A stretch of DNA of 64,000 nt from Ascaphus truei. Its lineage: Eukaryota > Chordata > Amphibia > Anura > Ascaphidae. The notes below the pieces were generated by a model that was not told the DNA's origin, ran no database searches, and saw only the letters and a list, made by a program, of their open reading frames with translations. Location: the NCBI GenBank assembly GCA_036426205.1, contig CM071568.1, forward strand, positions 216,340,761 to 216,404,760, written 5' to 3'. The position numbers and the translations under genes are program-made. This document shows, piece after piece, positions 10,367-24,803 of this stretch (position 1 is the stretch's first letter; every line of letters starts with the position of its first letter).

Positions 10367-13300
10367 CTGAAAGCATATGACGGACAAGTTGCAACACTGT
10401 TCATCGACTTCATAACCTGCAGGCATCCACATCGGATTCATTTGATAACTACATAAATCAATTGAATTTAATTTGTTCTCAATAACAAAAGGAACTGCAA
10501 AAATGTATGTGCTAAACAGGTTACTGTAAAAAAACACTCTACGCACAAACCCAAGAGTCACAGGCCTTTCCAGTGCTGAAGTGATTAATTATCCAGTATT
10601 TATAAATTGACAATAAAACAGCACTGTGAATTTCATGAGAGAAAGAATTCTGGCTGGGATTCATCATGCCCCAATGTTTGCATCGCACCTCAATCCAGCG
10701 GTAACGGCTGTTGACTTGAATAGCAGTTACTGCCGTCTGAGTGTGTGATACTGTCAAGCTCCGCCTTGCCTGAATTCCTTGCCTCCCCCAAGATAGCCAA
10801 CATCTGAGGTCATGTCACTCTCACCCAAGACGGTCGAAGTGGCTTAATTCTGCCCTCAACTTGGATGACGGCTGTAATCGGCTGCACCTGTTCCTTGGCC
10901 TTTATAAGGAAGCCATTTCCATGCAGCCAGTATCTGATCCTTGCGTTCCTGGACCCTGTCTGATTTGCTAGACCTTTGCCTGTACTTGGGACTACCCTGC
11001 TGCATCCTTCCCTGACCTTGGAACCCTGACCCCGACAACGCTGCTGCAACTTGCCCTGACCCTGACTTGTGACTTGGATATTCTCTTCAAACAGTCCCAA
11101 GAGCTGTGGTCAGTAACCATTTCCTGCCTCAGCCCTGTGAGTCGTCTCACTGGTTAGAGCACCATCACAGATACCCCGCATTGCGGCGTGCTGAGTCCAG
11201 GCCTCTGTGTGTCATGGCAATGGCTTGGAGTAGGAGAATCGTTCAATGCTTATTGCCGGCTCCCATAAATACATTGTGCTGCGCATGCTAGAGCACTATA
11301 AAAGTAAACATACATTATTGTTATTATTATCATATGGTGCCTTGTATTAAGTTATCCAATAACTTTACTAACTCAGATTACATTTGTGGATGGGTCAGAT
11401 ACTGTATATATTTTTCATAGTTACCTTACAGCCTTCACAGGCATGGATTCCGTAGTGGAACCCAGATGCTACATCTCCGCACACCTTACACAGGAGGATC
11501 ATGCCACCGAATTCTAAAATAAATGTTAGCAAAACATATTCCAGTCAAAAATTAGGGCTCCCATTCAATTTCCATTTAATCACACACCATCGAAAATCAG
11601 TGATTGTCAAACCTTCCCTTACTACTACAGCACTGTAATGTTTTGGTCTCCCTCAAAATTGGCAAAAGCAGAACTCTGACCCACAAATACTTCAGTAGAG
11701 TGTTTAAAGACAAGATTTATATATATAGTTAGAATTAATTTGCTGTTGCCAAAATCATAATAATGGACAGTGGAAAGGTCCTAGAGTGCTCACACTTAAA
11801 AAGTAATCATCTCTGCAGGCAGGTCATTTCTATATCAAAATGTATTTAGACAGGAAAAATTCATATAACATAACATCTTTCGAAATGAATGTCTCCATCC
11901 CGGATCTCTGTATTATGATAGCTACCAAGAAGTCCCCAAACTGTTCACAAATATATTATTTTAGACAAGACAGCTATTTATGATAGTTTCATCCCTCTCT
12001 ACACCAGCATATCATGGGCAATTAAAGTAAGTATAGTTTGTTTAAATAAGACAAATATCAAGCAATACAGGAAATATATATATTTAAAAAAAAAAGTGTA
12101 ATCTGCTCAGAAGAGAACAAGAACTACAACTTCATATTATTTTGAGATTAACATATTTAAAAACAAAAACCTAAGAAGCCTCCTGGAATGAATGTTATTT
12201 CTTCTTTAAAATTACATATCAAATAAAATACCTATGGATGGTTTCCTTTTTCAATAAATGTTTTAAAGAAATGTAGAAATGGACAGGATTGCTCATCTAC
12301 AGGGACAGTTTACAGCGTAAATAAGAATAAACGTCTCAATAGCATTGACATATGTCTCTTCAGTGCATTAAAAACCGGAGGTACTAGCTTTACTTACTAG
12401 ATGTAGCTCCTCCATGGCTTTTGGTCAAGATCGCTGCACTTGTATATGCAGCCTTGATGCACAATGCGTCCACCTGCTGGTTCCTCTGTGATGCTTTCTG
12501 ACTGGAGAGGATGCCCCCATTGCAATGGTCACTTATTCTGCTGCTGTCCGTCCCGCTGCTTCCCTCAGAGGCAGAGCTGCCGGGGGATGACGGAAGAGAA
12601 GAGAACGAGGTCTGGAAACTGCTGTTGGTACCATCGCTGTCGCAGGAGGAAGGGCTAGAGGATGAGCTTGAGGAGCTGATGTAAGCAATGACACCACCTA
12701 GTCAAAGACACATCCAAGAACTTAAGTCCACATGGCCTCATACTAGATTTTAACTTTTTCAGTGAAGGAGGGCTCTTTTTGGTTTTCCCTGGTCTATTAT
12801 TGGCTGCTATGAAAACAAAATCCCATGTAATTTTACCTTGTGCAGGCCATGGTTAAAGTGTGATGGTACAAGGGGTAAAGAGTACCAGAATGTTTCCGTA
12901 AATTGGGTACAGGGTGGTCCAATCTCAGTTTTTAAGTGGAAACAACAGGTGAGGTGTTTAACACTTTGGGTTCCCCAAAATTTCATAAGGACTAGCACGC
13001 CCATGACGTAGCCATGCTCTTAAGAGTACTAATTTCGCGTCTAATGGAGCGCTGACTCTCGATCTGTAATGGAGGGAAATGAATGAGGAGGACTCCTGCT
13101 CTTCTTTTCTGGGTTAAGGAACACCGCGTTCAGGGGACCGCTCTGAGAGGCGGTCACTTGATTGCGGTTTCCCGGAGGAGCCATGGCAACCAAAGGATTA
13201 AGGCAATACAAATATCTCATTTGATTAATTTCCAGCGCAAACTCCTCAGTATTAGGGAAAAAGAAAAAAAATTATTCACAAAATATTTGTGGATAGAACA

Positions 13301-16300
13301 AACATCAAACATATATATTTTTTAAATGACAAACCAATGAGGTGCAAAGAAAAAAAAACATAAATGAGTGAAAAATTGAAAAAATTCACTCACATGGCGT
13401 ACCCAATAACTATAAGTGAGACAATGCTTGAAAAGGAATTCCTCCCAGAGAATGGTTTCCCACAATGCTAGAATTGGATTGTAGAGGACTGCAGCTCTCG
13501 CTATAAAAAGGCTGGAGTGAGACCAACAATCCATTCAATAATACTGAGGAGTTTGTGCTGGAAATTATATTGTATCACATTTCTTTGTGTGGACCTTGTT
13601 CCCAGCAGCAACACAGCTATTTAGGGAAAGTATTGGAATATTGTTTTAAAATATTGTTATGTAATGTATTGAGTCACTGTTAATTCACAGATTGCACAAT
13701 ACCATTGTTATATAATTGTATTGACTCTATGGCAAGCAGCCTTAGAGATAATTAAGGCTTAGCTAAATGGTTAATTACATGTTTATTAGAGGCATCTTAA
13801 GCACCAAGCCTGAGGACTAAGCGTGGACCGGCTTGAATTACGGTTCCCGTAAGGTGAAAGTACTCTGTCGTGTACACTATCACACTTAGCTATACCTATA
13901 TTTTCAGTTTACTGTTCCATAATTTAAAATATGTTTAGCGACTTTAAGATTGAGAAATGTAAGTTTGAAAACCCAACTCGACAAACCAGCACGACGACAA
14001 ATGCCCCAAATGATCAAATACTAACTTTTTGAAAGGCTGATGAAATGCTCATAATGAAATGAGGAATGTTACAAGAATTCTAGAGCAACAGTAATCACGT
14101 ACGACTTAGGAGAAAGTCCCAAAAATACCATTATACATAAATATTTTTCCACCACCGAAAACTACGGTGGTGCAAAAAAAAAAAAAATGTGTACAGAATA
14201 GAAAAAGGAAAACAATATTTACAAAAATGATAACAAATAAATGACTGCATGCAGTAACAAAGAAAGAAGGGTGCTATTTCAGATCATTAAGAGCAGAGGG
14301 ATATTTGCACTACGGAGTGATCCGCTAATGTTTGCCACTGAACTGAGTGTAATCATTTTGCCATTTTTATCCCTGTAACTGTGCACCACACTATTACTTT
14401 AAGTATGTTTCCTTTTGTTAGAGCATGTTCAATAATACATCACATGCTTGCTCTTTTAATTTAGCACCTTACCTCAGCTCTAGCCACCCTCCCTCCCCAT
14501 ACTAAAAACACATGTTTTGTTAAGAATATCCTTGTGCCCTTTTCACATGGAATCCAACAGAGAGAAACACGTTTTGTGCACAGCTTTAACAGCCCTGCCC
14601 TGTTCTGCCTTACTCCTCTCACACAAGTGCAGTGACTGAAAGATGTCATGTGTCCTGTATGCACAGCCGCATGCTGCAGAACGCACGCACGCTGGCTCCC
14701 TCCCAGTTCCGTTTCAATGCTGAATTACTATTGTATTACACTGGATTTTTCTAATACAGATTTTTTTGATGGAGCAGATTCTTACTATATTTAGTATTGG
14801 TAGCTAATTGCACAAGTTACCTTTCACTTCTATATTTTTTCTCTTACTATATAGTGACCCTGATGAGTTGTGGTTGTGAGATAAGTTGACTTTTTCTTGC
14901 TATTTTCTTCGTATTACACTAAGTTTATGACGCTCAATTTCATCGTTCTAGTGGTTATTCATATTTATTTTCCTGCCCCTCAGCTTTAAGGATCCAGATA
15001 GGAACATCTACCCCTAGGATATTACTATATCTTTACTTCTATCATTTACTCCCTTTAATCTCTCCCCCTATCCCCTGTATAGTATCAATTTGGCTCTTTC
15101 TAGCATAGAATCAGTGTAATGATTTGACACTTTTTATGTCTATTTTACTTGTTTGTTCAATTCTCAAAGTAGATCAATAAACTTATTTTATTTTTGTTTC
15201 ATATCTAGAGACTGTAGGGAGGTAGTACCGTTCTCCCCTCTCAAGCACATTGTGTATTAATACTTATCATAGTGAATGTATACATTATTCTTCCTACTAT
15301 ATAAAACTTGTTAGTAGAGGGTATGGCGTTATTAGCTGGTCTGTTTTGTTTATCACCTCTCCTATTGTACCACCCACTGACAACATTGATGATTTTTGAA
15401 GTTCCAAAAACTATATGTGCATTTTTAAGTTACTGTAATTTACAGAAAGTGACAGTGTAACTGGCTCCCCTAGAAAGATTGATACATCCTTAAAGTATTA
15501 TTGAGACTTAATTTGCTCCCTGTGTAAAAAGATGACCAGTTTCCATTCCCTTCAGTTCCTGTGCAATTCGAAACTTATCTGGCAATTATTGTTCTTACAC
15601 CCAATGATAGAAGCGTAATTAGATTAAACAAAATAAAGAGGGGGGGGGGGGGGGGGGGGGGGAGGGGGGACCTGGACCCACATTTTACCTGTATAGAAAA
15701 CATTTTACGAACATTCTGATCAAAAAAGAGATGAGGTAAAAATGGTAGAAACACATTTGGTTACTGTGGAGACGTTAAAAGTTAAACAAATATATTTTAT
15801 ATATATTTAAAAATACTTCTACTTGTCCGATTTCATATCAAATGCTGTTAATTGCTCGCAAAATGTTTAACACCTTAAACATGCCACTGCCATTAGTGGA
15901 AGGTGGGACTGACCCACTATGAGGTAATTCAGTGGTTTTCAACCTTTTTTGGGTTAAGGAACCCTAGAATTAGATTGTGAAATTCTGGAGAACCCCAACC
16001 CACTCCCCTCGTCCGTCCCTCCCTCTCCCCCCTCTCACACACCCCTCTCTCTGTTCCTCCCTTACACTCCCTCCCTCTTCCCCAGCTACGCTCCCTCTCC
16101 CCTTCTTCCCAAACACTCTCGCCCCTCTCTTCACCCCTTTCACTCTCACCATCTCCTCCTCTTGCATTCTTCTACCCTCTCTTCGCCCTTAGTCTCCCCC
16201 TCTCTCTTCTCCTCTTACTCTCCCCCCCTCTTCTCCTCTTACTCTCCCCCTTCACACTCTTCCCCCCTCCCCCTTATCATGCCCTTTAGACTCCCTCCTT

Positions 16301-19300
16301 ATCTCCTGCCCCCTTACACCACACACATACACATACACCCCCTCCAGGCCTGCACCGATCCGCAACTCCCTCCTCCTGACGGACGGAAGTTGAATGCGAC
16401 TTCCGGCGCCAACAGAAGGAGGGAGAGGAAGGATCCCTGTGACCAGGCGGCTGCTGCTGCTGAGCTAAGGAGCCACCAGGTCACTGTGTGAGGTGCCGTT
16501 AGAGTTGTCCCAGCTTTGCCCCCCTGGAAGTCGCGGAACCCCTAAGAGGTGCTCGTGGAACCCCGGTTGACAATGACTGCTGTAATTGAATCTATCTAAG
16601 GAAGCCAATTACACTGGTGTTTTTTTGTCCGTACACTGTTTTGTGATACTGACTTTTAAAGTCATTATTGAAAATCTCAAAATATGGCAATGTTTGCAAG
16701 AATTGTTAGGACACGCTTGAGTGTAAAATACTTATGTTTTAAAGATTTCTCAGGAAGCAAGAGTTGCGGAGTTGAAATGAAAGCGGTTTTGCTGCGGAGA
16801 CCCCATGCTGTGGGAGGGTAGGGGTAATTTTTCTTCAATGCTCCTTTAAAAGGTCTGATCCCTGTTAAAGGGACATTACAATGTGGAGGGTCAAATAAAC
16901 TTTCTTTTTCATTTTTAAGCAGATTAATCTAATTGGCTTCCTTAGAAAGATTGCATCACCCTTAAAGTAAATATTATACTTCCTTTTAATGTTATGAAAA
17001 CTTTAATCCGTTGTGCTTTTCTCTAGTAAATTATTTTAAGCCTATCATTTACATGCGTATGTTTATCTGCTTGACTAATAAAAAAAAATGTTTCTTACAT
17101 CTGGTGTATAATGTTATGTCACTTCAGTTTTGGTGCAGACAAAGATGCACAAGTCTTGCTTCAAAATTGCTTTCATACACAGACTCCAATGTGTGAACAT
17201 AGACACCAATTTATTTCATCTTGTATATTGTCTAAATAGGCAAACATATTTTATTACACTTTTTTAACATTTCTTTTAATCATATATTACTTTGCTTCGC
17301 TCAATTTATTACAGCCATCTAACGCGCCCACCCCTTTGTTTTAGAATAATCCCCTATTTATTTTTGCTATGGGAGGGGAAGGGGTAATAGACTGTACAAA
17401 AGGACTGATGGGGGACCTCAGCATAGAAGACCGAATAAATGCTTGTTCACCGCAAAACGCATTGGCTTGTGCAAGTTGATCGAAGCCATTAAAGACCCTG
17501 TTCAATATGTTGTGAAGTCGCCACCCAGTGCTGGAGAAGAGTTCAGCTTCATTCAAATAAATGGGATTAGAATCTTCTCCAGTGGCGAAAAGTGGCTTCA
17601 TACCGTACCATATTGAAGTGGGTCCTTAAAGCAGCAAAACACCTTGCACTGCATCTTATTTTTTTTAGTTCTAGGATTGAAGCAGGGGGTCTCCGGAGCT
17701 GAACCCCATTAATTTCAGCTCCGGAGACACCCTGTTTCTAGAGATATTTACCTCTGTAGGGGTGCCGGTATCTCTGCAGCCAGGGAACGTGTGTGCGTAA
17801 TGAAATGACGGCGTTTAAATGTCCCGCATCACACGAGCCAATAGGAAGCCGTGACATCATCCTGTGTGGCTTCCTATTGGCCCGCGTGACCTAGACATTT
17901 AAACTCCACAGAGATACCGGCATCCCCTACAGAGTTAAGTATCTCTGGAAGCAGGGCATCCCCAGAGCTGAAATTAATGGGGTTCGGCTCCGCGGACCCC
18001 TTCTTCTATCCTATAACAATAAAAACGAACAAAAAAGATGTAGTGCATTGTGTTGTGCTGCAATTGCAATAAATGGTTAAATCATTCATCAATGCAGACT
18101 CTCGCCCTCTATCAACATTGTGAGCATTGCTCTCCACATTGTAACTGTTCTCCACAGCACTGCAGCACACGATACTTGGAGCAGCAGTTCCGAGCCAATC
18201 GGCGAGCATTCCGAACATTACGCGAACCAATAGTAAGCCGTGACATCATTCATTGTGGCTTCCTATTGGCCAACATGATGTTGGCAATTTAAACAACTAG
18301 GACGTACCTGTTCTAATGTTCGCGGTATGTATCTCAGGAACCAGGTGGTCCCCTGTGCCGAAATTACTGCGGTTCAGCTTCAGGGACCCCTGGTTCCCAC
18401 CTCTAGTATGTAAAAATTTATAATAAAAAAGGGGGTCTGGGAGGAGGAACTGTTGCATTAAATCCTTACTCTGTCAAATGTTACATTACTTTGACTTTTT
18501 TTGCATTTATGTTTATATATGCATGTTATCATTGTATTCTCATTGAAAGTAGCTTAATTGGCAGAGCTAAATTGGTAAAGTCAAAGTCTCACATTCTCAC
18601 TCCCCACCATCACAAACTAATCTAAAACTAAACCGTGACAACATTAAAGCGAATAACGGATTCACAACAGATATGTCTCTGGACGATTTTTTACTCTGCT
18701 TGCAAAAATGTAATACTTTCTACTGTACCTCCATTTTCAGATTTACACATCACAAGACTTCATACTGATGTATAAATGCAGACCAGAGTGCAAAGTCCAT
18801 TGCTGTACAGGCTTTTAAAATGAAATGGATAAGTGAAAGAAGCACACTAAATATAATAGTGAACAGATCTCTAAATATATTTCTAAAAGAGTGTGCCTTT
18901 TAAAGACCATACGTGATAGTATATACAACACTGACTCAGTCAGTGAATTAGGAGTACTTTAGAGACCGACATTTCCCTGCCAGGAACGTCTGAACCGACA
19001 CAGTGATTTGGAGTGTGCTTGCCCCCTTCTAATATTCAAACTTGACCGCTCTCTGGATTGGCAAAATTAATCTTACGCTGACGTCATCTTTGAGCTCCAT
19101 GTCCGAGACTGTGTGCAGTCCTCTGCGGAGATCCAGGGAGATGCTACCAGCTGTGGAGTAAAGTTTTTATCGTGCCACGGTCCCGTCTACTTCCAGAGAC
19201 ACTGCATCTTCGATTCACAACACGATACGCTTGATTTTAACTTCTATTTTGTATGTGTGATACTTAACCCCTTTTTATCATGAATCAGATTATACAATAT

Positions 19301-21444
19301 TTCACTAAGAGAGTCGTGCGCTCTTTTTTCTGTTCCTTTTTAAAATGAAATGAAATTACTGAAAAGCCCAAAGTGGCTGAAGTTGCCCTTACAGCTGGTG
19401 TACTGAAAATAAAGATTCAACCCATTCACACAGGTGGTGCTAGTGCAAGGGTGGGCAACTCCAGTACTCAAGGGCAACCCACAGGTCAGGCCTTCAGCAT
19501 ATCCCTGCTTCAGCACAGGCGGCTCAATCAGTGGCTCAGTCTTCAACAGCACCATCTGTGCTGAAGTAGGGATATGCTGAAAACTTTAGCAAGTTTGACC
19601 AAGGTTGGTCCAAGCTTGACCAAGGTGGTCCTTGAGGACTGGAGTTTCCTACCCCTTTGCTATCACATAAGGAAACTAAGCAATTGCTACGGTGCCCAAC
19701 AGGTTTCTGGGGTCCTATTAATAGTGAGGTCATTAAATCATAATTGCACCATCAGATTTATTCATTTGCGTTTCCAAGTTGTCCCCCGCAGCTTTTATTT
19801 CATTTATCCTCAACCCAGTAGGCGTAATCGTATGTATGTCTTTATTTATATTGCACCATATATGTACATAGCGCTTCACAGAAGTAATACACGTGACATA
19901 ATAATATAACTCATAATGGGAATAAGTGCTTCAGAAATAAAAGTAACATTAGGACAAGGAGTCCCTGCCCCAAAGAACTTACACAGCAATTATTCAAACA
20001 TTTTTTTACTACAATTTATACATCTGGATTGCTATACAAGTGCCAACGGTTTTTTTCCCCCTGAATCACTGAATATTCACTTTGTATTACTGTACATTTA
20101 TCGAGCTCTGTGTATCCTATATGTAGGGCATCTATCAATTTGTTTTAACGTAATAAAATTGGTCATGCACAAGACTACACTCATGACACATTTTAACAAG
20201 GTGATAACTAAAAAAAGAAATGTCACATTTCACTAGAACATTCAGTTTGTATGTGAGGATGAATTACTTTGCAGGATTTGTTGAACATAATGAGTGATGT
20301 TACCGTGGCAGGCCTAGCAGAACGCCAGCATGGCAACTGCATTTCTTTGCCATCCCAAGTCTGGACTGAATGGGCATTTTAGAACGGTGATGGGGAACAT
20401 GGAGAACTTCCTCACCCACACAGAAACAGACCTGAATGAAACTGCATAACAGTAACAACTTCAGGATACTAAAACGTTAAGCATGATGGGGCTTATGTAT
20501 GCAAAATTGGGGGAAATTAGAGGAAAACTACCACTGTATTTATCAAAGGGAAAAAATCCCACTATGGGACATTATTCACAGCTAAATCGAATATTATTTT
20601 GTTTCGGTTTTGTAGCTGGGAGGCTGTTAAATAACCTGTGAAAACCAACATTTGGACAGAAACGTTGGTCAAGTTTCTTTCATGTCTTATACAAAGTTTT
20701 TGATCATAAATGTTTGTCTCAAGTAATTTCTTCAGTATTTATATAAACTTTGAACTTGGAGGTGTCTTCTTGGAAGGCACAAAAGAAACGGTTTCTTCTA
20801 ACATTGAGCTTCACAGTGACTGTAACTTAACCCAGGGGTGCGCAAACTTTTTTGTCTGCATCCCATGCCTGCTCTCCCCCCCCCCACCTTTTCTCTGGTG
20901 CTTTCTGACGTCACGTCGCCATAATGTCATGTGACCACACTACATCAATTGACGATACGTTGCCAGAAGCCGCCGAAGACAAGGTCAGGGACTTACAGAG
21001 GCCTTGCACGCATTTAATTTAAATGTTGTGGGGAAGAGCGCTTGGTCTATGTAGGCACCTCCCCCCCTCAAAAAAATCGCACCCCTTTGTGCACCCCTGA
21101 CTTAACCCATGAAGTGTCTAAAAGGACAATTATTAGAGAGAAATGGATTACTTATAATCCAGCTGCACAAAAAATCAAAAGTTAGATCGCTGATGTTGTT
21201 TACCATACAAAGAATAAATTAATATGAATTAAATCATATATTGATTATATATGTATTAAATATATACACACACACACACACAGTGTGCTCATTTGCATGT
21301 CATTTCCCAGAATCCCTTGCTGCAGTGGAAGCACTGTATGCTAGGTGATAATGATGAAAAGCAGGGTTGCAAACCTGTCTAAGACATGTGAATGTGCTCA
21401 CAAGTGATCTTTTTATTTGATATCTATCTATCTATCTATCTATC

Positions 21445-21476
<32 letters not shown>

Positions 21477-24400
21477 GAAAATACCACACGTACGCCTAAA
21501 TAAATGGTACCCAAAAGCTAGTTGTAAGAATGTGATATAATGAATGCTAGCGGTGCTCCAGGGATAATGGTAATGTGCAAGCAACAAGAATGATTCCCAA
21601 AGGGAGCACAGGGGTATACCAAAAACAATAATGTCAATTTATTCATGAAGCAATAAAAACAGGGGAGAGAGTTAAAATGAGGGGAACTCCCAAGCCCCTG
21701 GGAAGAGACATTCTACTGAAGTCCCCACCTAAAGAGGTAATATAGGGTGGAGACATATCACTGAAGGTGACTGGAGACAACTAATGATCCTCAGTAAACT
21801 AAATGGCCATGAGGATAATGAAGTCAATGTAGAGGGCACAATGACATGCATAAAGTGTAAATGTCAGTAAGGGTTAAAGTGCCTCATATATCAGTCACAA
21901 AAAAGAGTAACTCTCATACATGTGTTGCCTAGTCCTCTGGCTACCATCTTTCTTTTTGGCCCTAACAGTATAAGTCCTGTTAGGTACAGGCATTCTGAGG
22001 GATAAGCTCTTTCATAAAGGCTTAGCTTGTTATTGCAGCCTGGGTGCACTGTTACTGTATCCAGGTGCGGGACTAGCAACAACCTGAGAGTGTCATCCTT
22101 GGGAGGATACTGGCTGGGTCATATGCACAAAATGTGATGCCTGTCAGTATCAGACCTGCCCTGTTATGGGGCAGGGTTACAAGCCCCTCCGTTGGGAGTA
22201 CATATCTGAAACTCTCCAGAAGTCAGGCCTCTTCCCCTCCTCTCCCCCTGTGGAGTGGGAGCATGTCTTACCCTATATACCATCAGAGGTAAGGGAGCTG
22301 GGATGGGGCCTACCGGGCCTTCCCCAAAGAGAGTGTTGCTCCAGGAGTTATGACTGCTGTGAATATGATTATGCATCAACAAAGGCTCAGTTGTATATCT
22401 TATGGCTGCTTTACTGAGACATTATCTGGGTGCCAGTGTGGACCATCCTGGCTGCACCAGGATCCTCACTGGCTGGAGGCACTGCAGCATGGAAGATCAG
22501 TACTGAGAACCTGTCCTAATGTCTCCCCATACCACCGCAGAGTTTCTCAAGGCCTCCTGTTCCACCACACAGGTACGCACCGCACCAGAACACATGGTAG
22601 CCGCATGATCTCACTCAGGGTGGGGGAACCGGTGCTACACATGTATAATACAAAGAGAGCTACAAGAATACAAGGAGAGTAATGATTGTGTGCTAGAACA
22701 GGGGCGCGCAAACTTTTTTGGTGGCACTCCCCACCCCTGCTCCCCCCCCCTCCTCCGATGGCCGACCCCCTCCTTACCTTGTGCGGCGTCATCGATATAG
22801 TGTTTATAGAACAACAGATTTGCGCCGAACTCCAGGTTAGCCCAGATATGTTCCTCCTCCCACAGACCCATGTGAAGATTGGCATAGCTCTGCGCAAATC
22901 TAGTGCCAATCACCATGCCAGTGATTTGTAAATAAATAATATCTTGAAACCAAAAAAAGTTGTGAGCGAGTGTAAAATTAATAAATTTAATGAGAAATAA
23001 AATATGTGCCAGAGTGAGCATGTTGTCCTTTTCTAAAATTGGACCATAGGGTGTCCCAGTTCCGGCATTGAGAACTGGGGAGTTTGGACCTGCTGGACCC
23101 AACGGAACAGGATATTTTAATATGGTTATGTTTTATCTTTCATACTGTGTTCCAAGGTATGGGTAAAACCCAGAGGAAATTCCTTTGCATACCAGTGTAG
23201 CATATGGCCAGAAAGGCGACCCAATGTCTAGGACTTAAGTATGGTTCAAAGGATTTTGTCACCTCCACTGTTTGCATGAGAGCGGAGATTATTCAAACCA
23301 GAGCAGTCTTCAAGTGTTCCATTTCACACATCACAACAAAGAATATCCTGCCAGGAATCCAATCTGGTAGACTAACTGGCATTCCTGATGCAGAGGAGGG
23401 GTTACAGAAATGAGACCCCAGAGCTCTACTGCGCATGTACCAACTAGCAGGGGGGCATGTGTCAAAATGTGTTCCCACGTTAATGAGTGGCTAGAGTTAA
23501 TTGAAGACCAATCCACTGTACTCAATGTTAAGGATAGGGCACAAAAGGTTTATAAACTGTTGTCCACCCTTTATCCCTTGTCTTCTGATATCATCTGAAT
23601 TGTTACCTGATTGCGAGAGAATTGCTATGCTTCATACTTCTCATTCCCCAACCCCAAAGTAAGTGTACTTCTTGTCTGTTACTGTATTATTTGTGTGTTC
23701 ACCTATCCAAAGGAATAAATATACTTTATTATATCTAAGCCTCGTTCAGTTCAAACCCAGTAATTTCTGTAACCTTAATACCTGTGACAGGCTATCGTCA
23801 CACTGACCAAATAATATCTTCCAATAAATTAAGTATATGTGTTGTGTCTTTAAGATGTAATTTAAGGTTCTGTACTGGTTTTTGGAGAAAAAAAAAATCT
23901 ATCTAAGATGAAAGGTTTGAAGTAATGGATTGTACCCCTGAAATAATGGGTCTTCCGGGAGGATTAACGGCATTTTTATGTAATTTGGGCAAATAATAAA
24001 AATAGGTTTCCTAACTAGAATTAATTCAAATTCATCTTTACTTAAGATGTTCTTCTTCAATCCAATAGTCAAGGCAATTTTCACTAATGCAAATTCACTT
24101 AAATATATCATTGCTCCTAGTCGTCTTAAATCCAGTAAAGAAAATAAAAGTAAAACGTTTCTTAATCTAAAAGGCTTTTGCAAATGCCTCAAATGCAAAA
24201 TGTGCAAACTTAATCCATTCGAGGCTAAACAAGTCAAGGGTTTCTCCTCAACTCATACTAAGAAGGAATTTACCAGCAATACATTTATTAATTGTGATTC
24301 TATAAATACTGTTTCAATGTCCCTGTGAAAAGCAATATATCGGTCGCACTACCTGTAAACTTAAATTGAGGTTTGCGGAACATATCATCAACATTCAAAA

Positions 24401-24754
24401 GGGATTCATGAAACATAGTCTTTCTAGGCACTTTATAGAGTGTCATGGTCAAAACCCTATGGGAATCAAATGTTTTGCTATTGATCTACTGGAGTCAAAC
24501 TGGAAGGGGGGTGGTGGGGTGGATGTAGTTAATCAAATTTCTAAACTTGAAACTAAATGGATACATACTATAATAAGCCTAGTATCCTACTGTACTTCCC
24601 TAGCACAATGTTGATTTAGATCTGGGAGCTTTTCATCAGAATTAAGTATGAGTCTCCTCTTCTCAATCGGACTCCATTTTTGCTTTCCTTACTCATTCAC
24701 TTATATTATTTCAGTTATAGTTATTTGTGGTTATATGTGTGTATTTTAATTTAA

Positions 24755-24803
<49 letters not shown>

